Below are positions 45,701 to 53,072 of a stretch of 64,000 nt of DNA, piece after piece. The position numbers and the translations under genes were made by a program. The stretch is from contig JAEZZQ010000021.1 in NCBI GenBank assembly GCA_023442465.1, positions 1-64,000 on the forward strand, given 5' to 3'. The notes beneath the pieces are model-generated. The model worked only from the letters and a program-made list of their open reading frames with translations. It did no database searches and was not told the origin of the DNA. The stretch comes from Bacillota bacterium (GTDB lineage Bacteria; Bacillota; Clostridia; Lachnospirales; Lachnospiraceae). Within the stretch, counting starts at the first letter, position 1, and the number at the start of each line of letters is the position of its first letter.

Positions 45701-46090
45701 ATGAAAGAAAAAGCAAATAATATTAATCAAATCGATCACCTCAATGAACCGCCGAAAACAATTGATGAGTATATTGCCGCACAACCAGAAAGTGTTCAGC
45801 CGCTTTTGTATCTGGTAAGGGATACGATCCAGATTGCAATCCCGGATGCAGAGGAGCGTATATCGTGGCAAATGCCCACTTATTGGAGCAAACACAATAT
45901 CATTCATTTCGCATCGTTCAAAAACCATATTGGGATATATCCCGGCGAGAAGGCTATGGCACACTTCTTACCAAGACTTGAGGAGTATAAAACAAGTAAA
46001 GGTGCATTGCAGCTTCCATATAGCAAGCCGCTGCCGCTGGAGCTAATCGCAGAAATTGCAAAATGGAGCTATGAAATGGAGACAAACTAG
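45701..46090 (+). CDS. DUF1801 family protein (YdhG-like)
   Basis: 129-aa small cytosolic protein of the DUF1801/iron-chaperone-like group, with TIDEYIAAQPESVQPLLYLV near residue 20, ERISWQMPTYW near 52, NIIHFASFKNHIGIYPG near 66 and KGALQLPYSKPLPLELI near 99. The family has a frataxin-like fold; some members are annotated as iron chaperones. An AAGGAGG site is 6 bases before the ATG. It stands alone. Confidence 0.88.
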   Translation: MKEKANNINQIDHLNEPPKTIDEYIAAQPESVQPLLYLVRDTIQIAIPDAEERISWQMPTYWSKHNIIHFASFKNHIGIYPGEKAMAHFLPRLEEYKTSKGALQLPYSKPLPLELIAEIAKWSYEMETN

Positions 46091-46149
46091 ATTTTTATAA
46101 GTCATTCATTGGAGGAGTTCGGAAATCAGAAAAATTATAGTATAACATA

Positions 46150-46178
46150 TTGACATCCAACCAAAAACATCATATGAT
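46150..46178 (+). promoter_or_regulatory. Antitoxin RNA promoter (intact module)
   Basis: TTGACA, exactly 17 bp and TATGAT, a near-consensus sigma-A promoter directed toward the toxin gene from its 3' side. Confidence 0.8.
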
Positions 46179-46184
46179 AAAGGT

Positions 46185-46279
46185 ACAAAAGGCGGTCAAC
46201 TCCACGGAGTGGCTTCCAAATAATTGTTGAATTATTGAAAAATAATCACCTTACTTGTAGGCGGGGTGATTATTTTTTT
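46185..46279 (+). ncRNA. Putative type I antitoxin RNA
   Basis: Predicted RNA of about 95 nt from the strong promoter to the shared terminator. It overlaps the 3' end of the convergent toxin message, as in TxpA/RatA-type systems. Its first part (GGCGGTCAACTCCACGGAG, then TGGCTTCC) is an inverted relative of the toxin 5' leader at 46394-46419. No open reading frame of note. Confidence 0.68.
46241..46279. terminator. Bidirectional terminator of the toxin-antitoxin module
   Basis: 10-bp stem AATAATCACC/GGTGATTATT with A-run on one side and T-run on the other, ending both the antitoxin RNA and the toxin message. Confidence 0.8.
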
Positions 46280-46368
46280 GTACCATTTTTGCTATTTACA
46301 TATATTAGAATTGTCACAATAAGCATTGCAACACCGAGTATAATGCTCAGCTCCTCGTATGTACTCAT
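46270..46368 (-). CDS. Small holin-like type I toxin
   Basis: 32-aa peptide: charged N terminus (MSTYEEL), one hydrophobic helix (residues 8-24) and a basic tail (SKNGTKK). This is the pattern of the putative holin-like toxin family (TxpA/BsrG-like), which act at the membrane. An AGGAGGTGG site precedes the ATG, and the tail-to-tail antitoxin RNA and shared terminator complete the module. The 5' leader 46394-46419 carries GGCGATCAG and GGGGTGGTTTCC, inverted relatives of the antitoxin 5' end. A decayed copy lies at 36197. Toxicity is inferred from family resemblance only. Confidence 0.72.
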   Translation of the reverse strand: MSTYEELSIILGVAMLIVTILIYVNSKNGTKK

Positions 46369-46549
46369 AGCACCACCACCTCCTTTCGGAGACGGAAACC
46401 ACCCCACAGACTGATCGCCTATTTATGATAATAACATGAAAATGTTCGTTGCGATATTCGTAATAATGACGAAAAATAATTCATATCTTAGGTTCACCTT
46501 TTAACCATTTTCGCAGCCTAGAATTTCAGTGGCACAGTTTTTGCTTGAA

Positions 46550-46660
46550 GCACGTAGCTGAGCGTCCTTTTCCTAAAGGGCGCACGAGTAGAAAACACTT
46601 GTGTTTATCACGGGGAGGCAATACTTTCGCACGTTAAGTCCACAAAGCCTTTTCCCGAAG
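46550..46660. repeat. Structured repeat family 2, copy A
   Basis: Starts with GCACGTAGCTGAGCGTCC and contains a hairpin whose stem (46604-46619 with about 46646-46665) closes over a loop of AATACTTTCGCACGTTAAG. The loop recurs with one change at 62948-62966, where the stem has different but still pairing bases. No gene is present between 46369 and 46725 apart from this. Confidence 0.7.
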
Positions 46661-46725
46661 ATATAAACAAAGAGCAAAAGCACCGCTGCACTTTCACCCT
46701 CTTTATTTTTACCCTATTACCAAAA

Positions 46726-47382
46726 CTAAAACGGAACAATACTGTTTAAAGCAAAGGCAATAACAGCACCAATGCTTACCATAATAATTGTTTCTTTTAC
46801 CGTTCGGCGCAATATAATAATTGCAAGCGCAAATACGGCTAATTCTAATGGCGATTTAACATCAAAATATACAAAACCATATGCAAAGGTTGTATTAAAT
46901 AATACAGCAATAATTCCTGCAGAAATAATCAATGGAACCTTTCCGCTGCCTTTGGCGTACCAGCAGATAAAAGCTAATAGCGGGGAAATAATTGTAAATC
47001 CTATCCAAATGAGTGCATAACTATATGGGAAAAATCCTGCAACATACTTGGAATATAAATAATAGCTTCCAACCATTCCCACAAAGAAAACAAATACATT
47101 GATCGAAGCTCTTACAGATGTTTTACTGTAAATTGAAATACATACAGCAAGGAATATCCATATTGCAAATCGTCCGAAAAAGTTTCTAAAATCTAATTTT
47201 TCAATCCAATAAGGCAATTCATTAGAAGGAGTACAGTCTAAATATTTTGAAGCCGTTCCTAAAATAATGCCAAGGCTCAAAATTCCAGCCGTATACATTA
47301 TTTGTTTCCATATAGAAAGTTTGTGTTCTGCAGTTCTCATATTATTCAAAAAGGTTCCCATATTTTCCCCATGGCTTTTCAT
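46726..47382 (-). CDS. Unknown membrane protein, about six segments
   Basis: 218-aa integral membrane protein. After a 28-residue charged N terminus come hydrophobic segments near residues 30-45, 70-88, 92-110, 120-140, 148-168 and 178-212 (for example VPLIISAGIIAVLFNTTFAYGF). It resembles uncharacterised small membrane proteins of Clostridia; no function is assigned. The start at 47382 has AGGAAA upstream; an ATG seven codons later with GGGGA is an alternative. It stands alone between the repeat and the LysR gene. Confidence 0.72.
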   Translation of the reverse strand: MKSHGENMGTFLNNMRTAEHKLSIWKQIMYTAGILSLGIILGTASKYLDCTPSNELPYWIEKLDFRNFFGRFAIWIFLAVCISIYSKTSVRASINVFVFFVGMVGSYYLYSKYVAGFFPYSYALIWIGFTIISPLLAFICWYAKGSGKVPLIISAGIIAVLFNTTFAYGFVYFDVKSPLELAVFALAIIILRRTVKETIIMVSIGAVIAFALNSIVPF

Positions 47383-47539
47383 ATAATAGTGTTTCCTAAT
47401 ATAGGATATACTGTTTATATAAATTCACTATTGGTCTTTGCCTTTATAATAGTTACAAATCAGATTTCACTTATTGTTCACTCTATTCTCAGCAATGCAT
47501 GATTTGTGCATATCAATATAGTTTTCGACTATTATGAAA

Positions 47540-47561
47540 TATATAAAAACCGGTAATCCGG
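47540..47561 (-). terminator. Terminator after the LysR gene
   Basis: A short CCGG/CCGG stem followed on the minus strand by TTTTTATAT, 12 bp after the LysR stop. Confidence 0.5.
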
Positions 47562-47573
47562 CATAATTTAGAG

Positions 47574-48482
47574 CTATATCAAGCTGCCGGTATACCTTTT
47601 TAATGCTTCCATATAAGCTTTTCCATATCTGCTCAATACCATGTTTTTCTGGGTAATCGTTCCGATTATCATATACTCCTCCACCTGAAGGGGTTTGGCA
47701 ATGATCTGCTCTCCGTTCAGCTCTTTACTGATTACTCCGGAGCTGACAGTATATCCGTTCAAGCCTATTACCAGATTGAATAAGGTTGCTCTGTCTCTGA
47801 CCTTAATATTCCGTCCTCTGTCTAAAGTGCTTAGGATTTCCTCGGAAAAGTAGAAGGAATTATACTCCCCCTGCTCAAAGGAAAGGTATGGATATTCCTC
47901 CAAATCCTCCAAAGTTAAAATTTCTTTTTCCCCAAGCGGATGCCTTGAAGAAATAAAGACGTGCGGAGCCGCCGTAAATAGTTCTTCGAATTTCAAATCA
48001 TATTGTTTTATAAGCTTATCGATGATCTCTTCATTCTTGGAAGATTTATATAATATTCCGATCTCACTTTTCAATCGGCTTATATCTTCAAGAATTTCAT
48101 ATGTCTGTGTTTCCCGCAAAGTAAAGTCATATTTTTCTCCGCCAAATTCACGGATAACATCTACAAAAGCGTTGACTGCAAAGGAATAATGCTGGCATGA
48201 TACTGAAAATCGGGGGCTTTGTTCCTTCACATGCAGAAACTTTTCCTCCAAAAGGTTAGCCTGCTCCAGAACTTGCCTGGCGTAAGCCAAAAATACATCT
48301 CCTTCATTTGAGACAACAACGCCTTTGTTGGTTCTATTGAATATGGTTACCTGCATTTCCTTCTCTAACTCATGAATTGCATTGGTCAGACTGGGCTGGG
48401 AAATGAAAAGCTGTTTTGCGGCTTCCGTAATATTTCCCGTTTCTGCTACGATCACTATGTATTTTAACTGCTGTAGAGTCAT
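47574..48482 (-). CDS. LysR-family transcription regulator
   Basis: 302 aa. Winged helix-turn-helix at residues 1-60 (LQQLKYIVIVAETGNITEAA, LFISQPSLTNAIHELEKEM) and a substrate-binding-protein-like effector domain from about 90. An AAAGG site lies 9 bases before the start. Its target and effector are not evident; the closest divergent or following gene is the membrane protein at 46726, 191 bp downstream on the same strand. Confidence 0.92.
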   Translation of the reverse strand: MTLQQLKYIVIVAETGNITEAAKQLFISQPSLTNAIHELEKEMQVTIFNRTNKGVVVSNEGDVFLAYARQVLEQANLLEEKFLHVKEQSPRFSVSCQHYSFAVNAFVDVIREFGGEKYDFTLRETQTYEILEDISRLKSEIGILYKSSKNEEIIDKLIKQYDLKFEELFTAAPHVFISSRHPLGEKEILTLEDLEEYPYLSFEQGEYNSFYFSEEILSTLDRGRNIKVRDRATLFNLVIGLNGYTVSSGVISKELNGEQIIAKPLQVEEYMIIGTITQKNMVLSRYGKAYMEALKRYTGSLI

Positions 48483-48525
48483 GGTATTACCTTTGCTGCT
48501 TTACCTTTCATCCTAGATTTAAATT

Positions 48526-48640
48526 AGAACAAAAGTGTGCTTCGTGTACTCTCGCGACTAAATACTTGGGCAGCACAGCCTTTGTTCCGCGCGCATAGCT
48601 GCGCATCCACGGTTTCTGTAATAGGAGCATTTTCCTATTA
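48526..48640. repeat. Structured repeat family 2, divergent copy B
   Basis: Shares GCACAG...TTTG spacing and GCGCATAGCTGCGCATCC with copies A and C, and carries its own AATAGGA/TCCTATT hairpin (48620-48640). It also shares AGAACAAAAGTGTGCTTC with the leader at 23258-23278. It lies in the leader of the LysR gene. Confidence 0.55.
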
Positions 48641-48644
48641 GATG

Positions 48645-48671
48645 AAAAAGAGATTGCGGTCAAGCAATCCC
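48645..48671 (-). terminator. Terminator after the HPr-like gene
   Basis: GATTGC/GCAATC stem followed on the minus strand by TCTTTTTC, 10 bp after the stop. Confidence 0.7.
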
Positions 48672-48680
48672 TTTTCAGCT

Positions 48681-48941
48681 TTATATTGCCATTTTCATTT
48701 CTTCTCCGCAGGTGCAGAATTCTATCTTCTCGAGAAGCTCCGACCAAGCCTCCGGCTCCTCTGTGTGAGCCCGAAGTTCCAACACCTTTCTGAGTCCAAA
48801 TCCCAGAATGCCGAGAGCAGATTTTCCGTCGATGATACGGCTTCCGCACTGTAAGTCTATATTAAAGGGGAAATTTTCCACAGCTCTAATATACTTCTGA
48901 CATTCCTCCATTGAATTAAAGACAACTTTTACCGATTTCAC
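48681..48941 (-). CDS. HPr-like protein lacking the phosphorylated histidine
   Basis: 86-aa protein with the C-terminal half of an HPr fold: a strand like NIDLQCGSRIIDGKSALGIL near residue 28 and the helix-strand LGFGLRKVLELRAH. The N-terminal active-site segment GLHARP of phosphocarrier HPr is absent (here FNSMEECQKYIRAV), so it cannot accept phosphate at the usual histidine. The start is GTG with AGGAG 6 bases upstream. Such HPr-like proteins are common in Lachnospiraceae and may be regulatory; the role is unknown. Confidence 0.8.
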   Translation of the reverse strand: MKSVKVVFNSMEECQKYIRAVENFPFNIDLQCGSRIIDGKSALGILGFGLRKVLELRAHTEEPEAWSELLEKIEFCTCGEEMKMAI

Positions 48942-49097
48942 TCTTTTCTCCTACCTTCCATAATGTAAACCACACCCAATGTATTATGCCTTCTACGGTC
49001 AATTTTATTTATTCTACCATATTTGGATATAAAAAGAATGAACAATTTTTGTCAGAATAATTAAAATTTTATTACTTTTTACCATTTATTGCTGATT

Positions 49098-49598
49098 TTA
49101 AGGAAAACCATCCTTTTTCTTCGCCAAAATCATCACAGCATACATCGGTTTGCCGATCAGCAGCATAATAATAAAATTGCAGATTCCATGCCACACGTCC
49201 CAAGTCAATCCGCTGAGCCAGTAAGCCAGCGCATAAGAAGGGTCCACCGGAAGATAAGCTATCGCAAACAAAGAGCCGAATATCAGGCCGAAGAGCCCCG
49301 AAACAATAGCCCACAGCACGAATTCCTCCTGTAAGAGTTTCTTTAGCAGAAGTGTCACCAGGCAAAGCAGGGGCCATACATAGAGATAGGATACCCACCA
49401 TACGCCAAACCCCCATTGTATCAGCTCGAACATATTGAAGACCGCAACAATGAGGAAGGCCTCTGCTCCAAACACCAGCGTATATATAATGGTCAGAAAC
49501 GACACAAGCTCCACATTCGGCAAAAATTCTAACGCCACCTTCGCAACGTAAAGAACCGCGCTTAAAAGCGCAATTCTTGTTATTTTTCTAATCGGCAT
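49098..49598 (-). CDS. ECF transporter S component
   Basis: 166-aa membrane protein with about five or six hydrophobic segments and the typical short polar N terminus (MPIRKITRIALLSAVLYVAK) of the substrate-binding S subunit of energy-coupling factor importers. These partner with shared ATPase and T subunits encoded elsewhere. It follows a DUF4430 gene by 26 bp. The pairing suggests uptake of a vitamin or vitamin-like cofactor, possibly corrinoid, but no riboswitch was seen to name it. Confidence 0.83.
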   Translation of the reverse strand: MPIRKITRIALLSAVLYVAKVALEFLPNVELVSFLTIIYTLVFGAEAFLIVAVFNMFELIQWGFGVWWVSYLYVWPLLCLVTLLLKKLLQEEFVLWAIVSGLFGLIFGSLFAIAYLPVDPSYALAYWLSGLTWDVWHGICNFIIMLLIGKPMYAVMILAKKKDGFP

Positions 49599-49624
49599 CC
49601 GCTCCCGCCTTCCTGCAGCCAGGC

Positions 49625-50032
49625 TTACCAGCCCTGCATCAAAACAAAGCTGTAGATTTCACCGTCCTGCAAAGGTATCTCATCAGCCCCAATCGTCGCC
49701 GATTCACCGTTTACCATTACACACCACCAGTATTGATTGTCTATATCTTCTTCCATTCCGTCAAAACCGGTAATATAAATACCATAATCGGAATTCTGCC
49801 ATTCGCAGCCCTCGAAGGTTCGCATGAAATTCCCCAGATATTCCTCCTCCGATTTACATACTGTCGTCTTGGAATATCCGTCCCGCTCGGAAGTCACTAC
49901 TACCTGAAAATGCTTTACACCTTCCTGTGTGGAGCGATAATTCACCACTCCTGCAGCGATGCCGACTGCTGCCACTATAATGGCAAAAACCGCCACCAGC
50001 ATAATTTTCTGTTTTTTAGTCCATTGTTTCAT
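49625..50032 (-). CDS. DUF4430 protein with N-terminal membrane anchor
   Basis: 135 aa from MKQWTKKQK. A membrane anchor at about residues 8-30 is followed by an extracellular DUF4430 domain (EGCEWQNSDYGIYITGFDG, QYWWCVMVNGE, and the terminal GEIYSFVLMQGW). The fold is related to the beta domain of intrinsic factor/transcobalamin, so ligand capture for the adjacent ECF S component is a reasonable inference. The AAAGGAG is 13 bases before the chosen ATG; an upstream ATG at 50062 would overlap that site. Confidence 0.8.
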   Translation of the reverse strand: MKQWTKKQKIMLVAVFAIIVAAVGIAAGVVNYRSTQEGVKHFQVVVTSERDGYSKTTVCKSEEEYLGNFMRTFEGCEWQNSDYGIYITGFDGMEEDIDNQYWWCVMVNGESATIGADEIPLQDGEIYSFVLMQGW

Positions 50033-50160
50033 TTTTATATCAATGCTCCTTTCACACGCCATTCCTCATTTACTGAAGTCGGATAGCCTCCCGTTTTTAT
50101 TTACCTTTAAGCATAACATATGCTTGCATTTTCATAAACTAATTTTTACCACACTACTAA

Positions 50161-50188
50161 GAGCTTCTATCTAAAACGATAGAAGCTC
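50161..50188. terminator. Hairpin between pgi and the DUF4430 gene
   Basis: Perfect 11-bp stem GAGCTTCTATC/GATAGAAGCTC with 6-base loop. Only a short T-run follows on either strand, so termination strength is uncertain. The rest of 50063-50315 shows no gene. Confidence 0.6.
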
Positions 50189-50315
50189 TTTCCATTGCAT
50201 TATTGCTTACTCTTATAAAACTTCTTTCCTGCTTTTTTCACTTCTGCTAATCCATATTTGTCTCTGCTTGCGGTTCTTATACGGATGCTGAGTTCAAAAT
50301 ATCCCTAAATGATAA

Positions 50316-51665
50316 TTATAACCTTTTCAGCAATTCTTCTCTCTGTGCTTCATATCCGGGTTTGCCAAGAAGTGCGAACATATTCTTCTTATAGCTTTCC
50401 ACACCCGGCTGATCAAAAGGATTTACACCCAGCAGATATCCGCTGACGCCACAGGCAAACTCGAAGAAATAGAACAACTCACCGAGATTGAATTCATTTA
50501 CTTCAGGTACATGTATGATCAGATTCGGAACATTACCGTCAGTATGGGCAAGAATCGTTCCGTTCATCGCGCTCTTATTTACAAAATCTACCGTCTTGCC
50601 TGCAAGATAGTTAAGGCCGTCCAAATCCACAGTCTCTGTACCGAGTATGATTTCTTCTCTGCTCGTCTCGATATCGATCACCGTCTCAAAAAGAGTTCTT
50701 GCTCCGTCTTGTATGAACTGTCCCATGGAATGCAAATCTGCGGTAAGGTCTACGCTTGCAGGGAAGATACCCTTCTGGTCCTTTCCTTCGCTCTCACCAT
50801 ACAGCTGTTTCCACCATTCGGAAACATAATGCACGCCAGGTTCATAGTTAGCGAGAACCTCTATTGTCTTGCCTTTTCGCAGTAAAATATTGCGAAGTGC
50901 AGCATATTTCAATGCATCGTTGTCCTCAAAAGAAGCTTCCATCGCGCGCTTTCTTCCGCTGGCCGCACCTTCCATCAAACGATCGATATCCGCTCCGCTG
51001 ACTGCTATCGGAAGCAAACCTACTGCGGTGAGAACAGAGAATCGTCCTCCCACATCATCAGGAACAACGAAGGATTCATAGCCTTCCTCGGTAGCCAGAT
51101 TTTTAAGAGAACCTCTCGCCTTATCAGTCGTAGCATAAATTCTTCCCGCTGCTTCTTTTTTACCATACTTGTTCTCCATCATTTCCTTAAACACGCGGAA
51201 TGCGATGGCCGGCTCCGTAGTCGTACCCGATTTGCTTATCATATTAATGGAGAAATCTCTGTCTCCGATTACCTCTATAAGATGCTTAATATATGTGGAG
51301 CTGAGGGAATTGCCTACGAAATAAATTTCAGGCGTTTTTCTCACAGACTTGTCCACCGAGTTGTAGAAACTGTGTCTTAAAAATTCGATTGCCGCCCTCG
51401 CACCGAGGTAAGAACCTCCGATACCGATAACGAGAAGCACCTCTGAATCAGACTGAATCTTAGCCGCTGCCTTTTTAATTCTGGCAAACTCTTCTTTATC
51501 ATAGTCTACCGGCAAATCAATCCATCCAAGAAAATCATTGCCAGCGCCGGCCTTGGAAACTAAAACTTCCTTTGCATCCAAGGTCAGCTTCTTCATAAGC
51601 TCCACTTCATGATCGCTTATAAACTGTGAAGCCTTGGAATAATCAAATGTAACTTTACTGCTCAT
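50316..51665 (-). CDS. pgi: Glucose-6-phosphate isomerase
   Basis: Interconverts glucose-6-phosphate and fructose-6-phosphate. 449 aa, the short form usual in Firmicutes. Motifs: GIGGSYLGARAAIEF near residue 81, SKSGTTTEPAIAFR near 145, VVPDDVGGRFSVLTAVGLLP near 196 and the C-terminal GYLLGVNPFDQPGVESYKK with the catalytic Lys/His region. An AAAAGGAG site precedes the start. It stands alone with an 18-bp tandem repeat over its promoter. Confidence 0.96.
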   Translation of the reverse strand: MSSKVTFDYSKASQFISDHEVELMKKLTLDAKEVLVSKAGAGNDFLGWIDLPVDYDKEEFARIKKAAAKIQSDSEVLLVIGIGGSYLGARAAIEFLRHSFYNSVDKSVRKTPEIYFVGNSLSSTYIKHLIEVIGDRDFSINMISKSGTTTEPAIAFRVFKEMMENKYGKKEAAGRIYATTDKARGSLKNLATEEGYESFVVPDDVGGRFSVLTAVGLLPIAVSGADIDRLMEGAASGRKRAMEASFEDNDALKYAALRNILLRKGKTIEVLANYEPGVHYVSEWWKQLYGESEGKDQKGIFPASVDLTADLHSMGQFIQDGARTLFETVIDIETSREEIILGTETVDLDGLNYLAGKTVDFVNKSAMNGTILAHTDGNVPNLIIHVPEVNEFNLGELFYFFEFACGVSGYLLGVNPFDQPGVESYKKNMFALLGKPGYEAQREELLKRL

Positions 51666-51718
51666 TTGTCTCGCTCCTTTTATCTGCCCGGACTGATATT
51701 TCCCGGGTTTATATTCGT

Positions 51719-51795
51719 ATTATAAATGAGTAAAATACACTCATTGAGTAAAAAATACCCATTAAGTTAAAAACACTCATTAAGTAATCACGTTA
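51719..51795 (-). promoter_or_regulatory. pgi promoter with four 18-bp tandem repeats
   Basis: On the minus strand a TATAAT box (51719-51724) lies about 55 bp before pgi. Immediately upstream are units of exactly 18 bp beginning at 51724, 51742, 51760 and 51778, with core CATTRAGTWAAA on the plus strand. The -35 box is poor, so the repeats may be activator sites. Confidence 0.5.
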
Positions 51796-51851
51796 AGTTT
51801 AGCAAAGTTGTATTTCTTTTTCAAGAGAAACATTAGATTACTCAGTATACC

Positions 51852-52718
51852 CTATACAAAAAATTCCCTAAGCAGCTCCTCCAGCTCTTGTTCTTCCTGA
51901 TGGGAAAATATCTTTTTCTTATAATCCTTACGGAACGTCTCAGGCTTGTCCTCTTCGATTTTACTCCTCCGTTCGGCCTCCTGTTCCTTGCGCCTCGGCG
52001 CCAAACCAATTTCCTCCCGCAGCGCCTCAATGTCTCTCTTAGGTTCCAAACTGCTTTTTATTTCCGCACTATTTTTTATCTCCGTACTATTCTTTGTTTC
52101 TATGCTGCTCTTTTCCGGCTTGCCCGCTTTCTCTGCTTTCTTAACGAGCCCGGAATTATCTATCTTTTCTCCCCCTGTGATTTCCGCCCAATCAATGGCC
52201 GACTGCCTCAGCTTGTTCGCCATATGATTTTCCAGATAATCTACCAGATTCACCTTTAACCTTTCCCGTTTCCCTTGTATGTCTACCAAACCGGAAATAG
52301 AAAAAAATACATATAATCCTAAAAAACTGATAATATAATAAGGAAGTACCTTTCCTACCGTTTCCCCGCTCACGATTTCCCTGCAGGCTCCGGCTCCCGC
52401 GGCCACGATAGACAAGAGCATAAGCTGTCCGGACAGATGTTTAAATCCTGTCAGAGATATCCCCATAAAGGATACCCTGGAGATAAACTTATCCACAAAT
52501 ATGGGTATATTGGACACTCCTTCGTTCAATTGATAGCAGTTAGCGAACTTCAATTTGCATTGTTTCAAAAACTTATTGTTGGTAGAAGACATATTATCCG
52601 TCTCTTTTATCATTTTTTGGTATATTGCTCCTATCATAATCTGGCATATTATGCTCAATAATAAGAGTATTAGAAAAGCTCCGCAAAGAAGCTTGTGTTC
52701 CAGAAAGACCTCAAGCAT
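51852..52718 (-). CDS. Unknown membrane protein with charged C-terminal tail
   Basis: 288 aa. Hydrophobic segments near residues 10-32, 95-112 and 124-145; then a charged cytoplasmic tail with a repeat-like stretch (KNSTEIKNSAEIKSS) and a coiled coil to the end (EEQELEELLREFF). An AAAGGAGG site precedes the start. No family name is recognised; similar proteins are seen in Lachnospiraceae. It is divergent from the TSCPD remnant/murG. Confidence 0.7.
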   Translation of the reverse strand: MLEVFLEHKLLCGAFLILLLLSIICQIMIGAIYQKMIKETDNMSSTNNKFLKQCKLKFANCYQLNEGVSNIPIFVDKFISRVSFMGISLTGFKHLSGQLMLLSIVAAGAGACREIVSGETVGKVLPYYIISFLGLYVFFSISGLVDIQGKRERLKVNLVDYLENHMANKLRQSAIDWAEITGGEKIDNSGLVKKAEKAGKPEKSSIETKNSTEIKNSAEIKSSLEPKRDIEALREEIGLAPRRKEQEAERRSKIEEDKPETFRKDYKKKIFSHQEEQELEELLREFFV

Positions 52719-52957
52719 AGCAAACCTCCTTTTCCCGATTTAGATATTATAAACAAAAGTACTGCGCATCTCAATAGACGTCAGGCTGTAATCCATTGCA
52801 ATTTTCGACAAGATGAAGGAATACCACTAGAAAAATATAATTCTTTCTGTTATAATTATTGCAATACATGTACATATGTTTAAGAGAGGAACGCTGATGC
52901 GTTCTTTTGGTTTGCATATTTTTTGATAATTTGTTTTAGAAAGGCGTGATTATTCAT

Positions 52958-53068
52958 ATGAAATATCAGACGAAGGGAGTATGTTCTACATCGATTGATA
53001 TTAAATTGAATGATGGAATCATCGAGTTCGTTTCCTTTAAACGAATAATTAAGTCTGGAGGCATTTAA
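52958..53068 (+). pseudogene. Truncated TSCPD-domain gene (N-terminal fragment)
   Basis: The 36-aa frame begins MKYQTKGVCSTSIDIKLNDG, matching the N terminus of small TSCPD-domain proteins (TIGR03905 type, normally about 80 aa), then ends after residue 28 in an unrelated tail RIIKSGGI and a stop. The glycine-rich middle and the SCPD signature are missing, so it is a deletion remnant. Its 3' end runs into the GGAGG site of murG. Confidence 0.7.
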
Positions 53069-53072
53069 TTAA

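Noticed and set aside
48508..48849. 113-codon frame on the minus strand spanning the HPr-like gene end and the repeat
   Set aside because: It overlaps the HPr-like gene in another frame and runs through the terminator and repeat DNA; it has no ribosome site.
50033..50315. Cobalamin or other riboswitch upstream of the DUF4430/ECF genes
   Set aside because: No conserved riboswitch core was recognisable; only a simple hairpin is present.
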